Source: Sporolactobacillus putidus
GTDB taxonomy: Bacteria; Bacillota; Bacilli; Bacillales; Sporolactobacillaceae
NCBI RefSeq assembly: GCF_014647035.1
Contig: NZ_BMOK01000005.1
Location: forward strand, 209,407-273,406
Direction: 5' to 3'
Length of the DNA: 64,000 bases
Below are positions 60,759 through 64,000 of this stretch, in pieces (position 1 is the stretch's first letter; every line of letters begins with the position of its first letter). The notes beneath the pieces were generated by a model, which was given only the letters and a program-made list of their open reading frames with translations, ran no database searches and was not told the DNA's origin. The position numbers were made by a program, and so were the translations under genes.

Positions 60759-62921
60759 ATGGACGGTATCTATTTACATATCGCAAAAGATCTGGGGATT
60801 GCTGCGAAACAGGCTGAACAGGTGATCCGCCTTCTGGAAGACGACAACACGATTCCTTTCATTGCCCGTTACAGGAAAGAAATGACCGGCGGGCTTGACG
60901 AGGTTCAGATAGAGCAGATTCAAAGTGCCTACGTTTATAGCCGGCAGCTGCAGAAGCGGAAAGAAGAGGTAATCGCTCGGATTGAAGAGCTGGGCAAACT
61001 GGATGAAAGCCTGAAACGGAAAATAAATCATGCAGCAAAACTGCGCGACGTCGAAGACTTGTATTTGCCTTACCGGCAAAAACGGAGAACAAGGGCGGCC
61101 ATTGCGAGGGACAAAGGGCTCGAACCGTTTGCCGACTGGCTGATGGGGCTCCCTGAGACACCTGTCGAAGAGGAGGCGGCGCGGTTTGTATCTGAGGAAA
61201 AAGAGCTTTATACCATTGACGATGTCATCCGGGGCGCCCGGGATATTGTGGCGGAACGGCTGGCCGACAGCGCTGATCTGCGGGCACTGGCTCGGCGGGA
61301 AACATTCGACCGGGGCGTGATTCAGGTGCGGGCTGGGAAGAATAAGGACCGGGACGAGAAGAAAGTGTACGAGATGTATTACGAGTACAGGGAGCAGGCG
61401 AAAAAAATAGTGCCGCACCGTATTCTGGCGATCAATCGCGGAGAGAAGGAAGGAGTTCTGAAAGTGGCGGTCGAGGCGCCTGAAGACAGAATTGTGCCGG
61501 CCGTCAGGCGCACCCTTATCAGGGGGAAGAGAACAGCCGCAGGAGATATTCTTCATGCCTGTTCCGAGGATGCTTACAAGAGGCTGATCGCGCCTGCCGT
61601 AGAACGGGAACTTCGCCAGGAGCTGACCGAAAAGGCGGAAAAACAGGCCATTCATATTTTTTCAGAAAATCTCCGCGGACTGCTTCTTCAGCCGCCGATA
61701 AGGGAAAAGACGGTGCTCGGCATCGATCCGGCTTACAGGACCGGCTGCAAACTCGCTATCGTCGATCCGACCGGCAAGGTACTCGACATATCGCTTATTT
61801 ATCCGACGCCTCCCAGATCCGAGATCGAATCCGCGCGCAGAACGGTGCTGTCACTGATTGAAAAATATCACGTAGACATGATTGCTATCGGTAACGGTAC
61901 GGCATCCCGTGAAACCGAAGCGTTTATCGCAGGAACTTTAAAAGAGGTTCAGAACAGAACGGTCTACTACGTGATTGTCAATGAGGCGGGGGCAAGTGTA
62001 TACTCCGCTTCTGCGGCGGCAAGAGAAGAATTCCCCGAACTGCACGTTGAAGAAAGAAGCGCCATCTCAATCGCAAGACGCCTTCAGGATCCTCTTGCCG
62101 AACTGGTTAAGGTCGACCCTAAATCCGTGGGTGTCGGCGAATATCAGCACGACGTGTCCCAAAAAGAACTGAATGAATCGCTCGGATTCGTTGTTGAAAC
62201 GGCTGTGAACAGGGTTGGCGTCAATGTGAACACGGCGTCCCCGGAACTGCTGCAGTACGTGGCGGGGCTGTCGAAAACGGTTGCCGCCAATCTGGTCGCG
62301 GAACGCAGTAAAAGAGGCAAGTTTGGCAGCCGGGAAGAGCTGAAGGAAGTGCCACGCCTTGGAATCCGTGCTTTCGAACAGTGCGCAGGTTTTTTAAGAA
62401 TAAGCGGCGGCGAGCCGCTCGACAATACGCCAATACATCCGGAAAGCTACACCGGGGTCAGAAAACTTTTGAATAAAATTGGCTGCCGGATGGAGGAGAT
62501 CGGTTCGGACGGTTTAAGAAACAGGCTTGAGGCTCTGGACATTCCGCAAACGGCTGCTGAACTTGCGATCGGGGAACCGACACTTGAAGATATGATTGAA
62601 GCCTTGATCCGGCCGGGACGAGATCCGCGCGATGATGTCAAAAAACCCCTTTTGAAGACAGACGTACTGGAATTGAAGGATCTGCGGGAGGGCATGAGAC
62701 TTGAAGGGACGGTTCGCAACGTTGTGGATTTCGGCGCGTTTGTTGACATCGGTGTTAAACAGGATGGCCTTGTTCACATCTCGAGGCTTTCCGAACACTT
62801 TGTCAGGCATCCGCTTGACGTCGTCAGCGTCGGACAGATTGTCACGGTCTGGGTCGACAGCATTGATCTTGAAAAAGGACGCGCTTCTTTAACAATGATC
62901 GCGCCGCAGAAGAAGATGTAA
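60759..62921 (+). CDS. tex: Tex family transcription accessory protein / RNA-binding
   Basis: 720-residue protein like B. subtilis YdcI. Order: N-terminal Tex helical region, YqgF/RuvX-like domain (VLGIDPAYRTGCKLAIVD, about 325-450), HhH motifs (VNVNTASPELLQYVAGL, about 490-560), and a C-terminal S1 RNA-binding domain (GMRLEGTVRNVVDFGAFVDI, about 640-715). Tex binds nucleic acids and influences transcription and toxin expression in some pathogens. ATG 60759 has GAGGGGGA upstream; ATG 60732 is less likely. Placed after sigB as in Bacillus. Confidence 0.95.
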   Translation: MDGIYLHIAKDLGIAAKQAEQVIRLLEDDNTIPFIARYRKEMTGGLDEVQIEQIQSAYVYSRQLQKRKEEVIARIEELGKLDESLKRKINHAAKLRDVEDLYLPYRQKRRTRAAIARDKGLEPFADWLMGLPETPVEEEAARFVSEEKELYTIDDVIRGARDIVAERLADSADLRALARRETFDRGVIQVRAGKNKDRDEKKVYEMYYEYREQAKKIVPHRILAINRGEKEGVLKVAVEAPEDRIVPAVRRTLIRGKRTAAGDILHACSEDAYKRLIAPAVERELRQELTEKAEKQAIHIFSENLRGLLLQPPIREKTVLGIDPAYRTGCKLAIVDPTGKVLDISLIYPTPPRSEIESARRTVLSLIEKYHVDMIAIGNGTASRETEAFIAGTLKEVQNRTVYYVIVNEAGASVYSASAAAREEFPELHVEERSAISIARRLQDPLAELVKVDPKSVGVGEYQHDVSQKELNESLGFVVETAVNRVGVNVNTASPELLQYVAGLSKTVAANLVAERSKRGKFGSREELKEVPRLGIRAFEQCAGFLRISGGEPLDNTPIHPESYTGVRKLLNKIGCRMEEIGSDGLRNRLEALDIPQTAAELAIGEPTLEDMIEALIRPGRDPRDDVKKPLLKTDVLELKDLREGMRLEGTVRNVVDFGAFVDIGVKQDGLVHISRLSEHFVRHPLDVVSVGQIVTVWVDSIDLEKGRASLTMIAPQKKM

Positions 62922-63010
62922 GTGTCCTTCACGTTATCTCATGCAGCGGGGAGACGGCGCTGGGGTGTATGCGGAACTCGATCAACAATTTTTGGGAAAG
63001 GAAGGACAAA

Positions 63011-63499
63011 ATGACTGACGAAGAACTGCAAGATCTTGTGCAGCGCGTTTCGATTGAAAGTTTCCATCTCCCGTTCCGCCATCGCGCAGTGTTTAATCCG
63101 CGGCTGAGAACGACGGGCGGGCGCTATCTTTTAGGCAGCCATTGTTTGGAATTCAATGTGTATCAATTGCAGCATTTCGGGATGGAAGATTTTGTGAAAA
63201 TCATTAAGCACGAACTTTGCCATTATCATCTTCATTTGTGCGGAGGCGGTTATAGACACAGGGACTCCGATTTTCGAAAACTGCTCCGGCAGGTCGGCGG
63301 ATCCAGATTTTGCGGCACTATCCCAGGCATGAGCAATTCCTCGGCTCTGCAGTATGTCTATCGATGCAGAAAATGCGGGACATCGTTTATCCGAAGACGG
63401 CGCCTTGATACAAGACGGTATGTCTGTGCTTCGTGCGGCGGAAAGATTCAATTAATGAAACGGGAACACAGGATTGAAAGAAATGATAAAGAAAAATAA
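63011..63499 (+). CDS. SprT-like zinc metalloprotease family protein (YdcK)
   Basis: 162-residue SprT-like protein: zinc-protease motif HELCHYHLH near residue 67 (HExxH plus third His) and a C-terminal zinc ribbon (CRKCG ... CASCGG). Related to eukaryotic SPRTN, which digests DNA-crosslinked proteins, but bacterial function is untested. ATG 63011 follows AAGGAAGGA; the frame from 62969 is longer but has no better site. Last protein gene before the tRNA cluster, as in B. subtilis. Confidence 0.93.
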   Translation: MTDEELQDLVQRVSIESFHLPFRHRAVFNPRLRTTGGRYLLGSHCLEFNVYQLQHFGMEDFVKIIKHELCHYHLHLCGGGYRHRDSDFRKLLRQVGGSRFCGTIPGMSNSSALQYVYRCRKCGTSFIRRRRLDTRRYVCASCGGKIQLMKREHRIERNDKEK

Positions 63500-63507
63500 A
63501 AAAGGGG

Positions 63508-63536
63508 TTGACGCAGTATTTGTTTTTATGTTAAAT
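63508..63536 (+). promoter_or_regulatory. tRNA operon promoter P1
   Basis: TTGACG, 17 bases, TTAAAT. Upstream of the tRNA genes, following the sprT-like stop. Confidence 0.75.
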
Positions 63537-63588
63537 TAGTAAAGTCGTCAAAAGGACGAGGGATATGATTGATACTGTTAGAGCTTGG

Positions 63589-63617
63589 TTGACAAGCTGG
63601 TATCAGTAGTGTAAAAT
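63589..63617 (+). promoter_or_regulatory. tRNA operon promoter P2
   Basis: TTGACA (63589-63594), 17 bases, TAAAAT (63612-63617), ending about 30 bases before tRNA-Asn. Tandem promoters are usual for rRNA/tRNA operons. Confidence 0.85.
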
Positions 63618-63647
63618 TCCTGTGACTTTGTAGGAAAGGCCACTTAT

Positions 63648-63722
63648 TCCACAGTAGCTCAGTGGTAGAGCAATCGGCTGTTAACCGATCGGTCGTAGGT
63701 TCGAACCCTACCTGTGGAGCCA
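63648..63722 (+). tRNA. tRNA-Asn (GUU)
   Basis: Acceptor TCCACAG/CTGTGGA, anticodon loop CTGTTAA with GTT, T-arm GTAGG-TTCGAAC-CCTAC, discriminator G and encoded CCA. Confidence 0.97.
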
Positions 63723-63723
63723 T

Positions 63724-63815
63724 GGAGAAGTACCCAAGCCGGCTGAAGGGGCTCCCCTGCTAAGGGAGTAGACGGTGTAAATCGTGCGAGGGTTCGAATC
63801 CCTCCTTCTCCGCCA
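63724..63815 (+). tRNA. tRNA-Ser (GCU)
   Basis: Acceptor GGAGAAG/CTTCTCC, anticodon loop CTGCTAA with GCT, long variable arm (class II), T-loop TTCGAAT, encoded CCA. Confidence 0.96.
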
Positions 63816-63834
63816 TTTTTTCTTTTTTTACTGT

Positions 63835-63909
63835 GGCCCGTTCGTCAAGCGGTTAAGACACCACCCTTTCACGGTGGGTTCGTGGGTTCGAATCCCGCAC
63901 GGGTCACCA
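63835..63909 (+). tRNA. tRNA-Glu (UUC)
   Basis: Acceptor GGCCCGT/ACGGGTC, anticodon loop CTTTCAC with TTC, T-loop TTCGAAT, discriminator A and encoded CCA. Confidence 0.97.
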
Positions 63910-63933
63910 TTGATGATAGCTTGATTTAATAAT

Positions 63934-64000
63934 GCGGACCCGTGGTGCAGTGGTTAACATGCCTGCCTGTCACGCAGGAGATCGTCGGTTCAAGTCCGAT
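63934..64000 (+). tRNA. tRNA-Asp (GUC), cut by window end
   Basis: Begins GCGGACC; anticodon loop CTGTCAC with GTC; the T-arm starts GTCGG-TTCAAGT. The 3' acceptor strand lies beyond base 64000. Confidence 0.92.

Noticed and set aside
60774-61655. 293-codon minus-strand frame inside tex
   Set aside because: Shadow of tex; Phe/Leu-rich antisense translation only.
1-64000. CRISPR arrays, phage genes, IS transposases
   Set aside because: No regular direct-repeat array, no integrase, transposase or phage structural gene seen in any frame.

Overview
This is a 64-kb stretch of a low-to-mid GC Firmicutes chromosome of the order Bacillales. The strongest sign is the run rhomboid protease - acpS - nnr - lipoprotein ydcC-like - alr - mazEF - rsbUVW-sigB - tex - sprT-like, which matches the order around sigB in Bacillus subtilis and Staphylococcus. 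T-box, S-box and TRAP-type leaders, sigma-A promoters and AGGAGG ribosome sites agree with this. A Sporolactobacillus-like bacterium is my best guess, but that is inference. No phage, plasmid, transposase, CRISPR array or rRNA gene was seen.

Layout. 1-3 kb: end of an SH3b/glucosaminidase autolysin, a LOG-family nucleotide enzyme and uppP. 3.1-16.1 kb: a sigma-A promoter and a T-box leader precede one nine-gene operon, argCJBD-carAB-argF-argGH, that takes glutamate to arginine and also makes carbamoyl phosphate. 16.3-20.4 kb: an AbrB-like regulator with an ABC-2 exporter, then a fused MacB-type ABC protein. 20.6-25 kb (minus strand): YceI-like protein, an Rrf2 regulator with its oxidoreductase target, rpe, rpiA, and a glycerophosphodiesterase. 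25.3-27.7 kb (minus): a fused anthranilate synthase TrpE(G), whose leader carries a run of eleven NAG triplets typical of TRAP binding. 28-30 kb: a KimA-type potassium importer behind a structured leader. 30.2-35.8 kb: a YknXYZ/MacAB-like efflux system, a two-component system and msrA. 36-40.6 kb: SAM-riboswitch-controlled metI-metC-yitJ.

40.6-52 kb is a looser region: Dabb protein, DctP-type dicarboxylate carrier, DUF1002 protein, a DedA protein fused to a PAP2-like domain without catalytic residues, a diacylglycerol glucosyltransferase, polysaccharide deacetylase, BdbD-like thiol oxidase, a 3D-domain wall protein, an orphan ComFB, ferredoxin and rhomboid protease. 52-63.5 kb is the conserved acpS-to-sprT block. 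Its sigB operon lacks rsbR, rsbS, rsbT and rsbX but keeps a good sigma-B promoter before rsbV. The window ends in a tRNA cluster (Asn, Ser, Glu, partial Asp) behind two strong promoters.

A family of intergenic palindromic repeats is scattered through the window: full copies at 20.4, 41.0 and 52.1 kb, a partial one at 50.3 kb, and short hairpin forms at 3.5 and 51.0 kb. With the TRAP-like leader, the pseudo-PAP2 fusion and the unassigned kimA leader, these are the observations most worth following. Many starts given here differ from the longest open frame; they were moved to the codon with the best ribosome-binding site and family fit.
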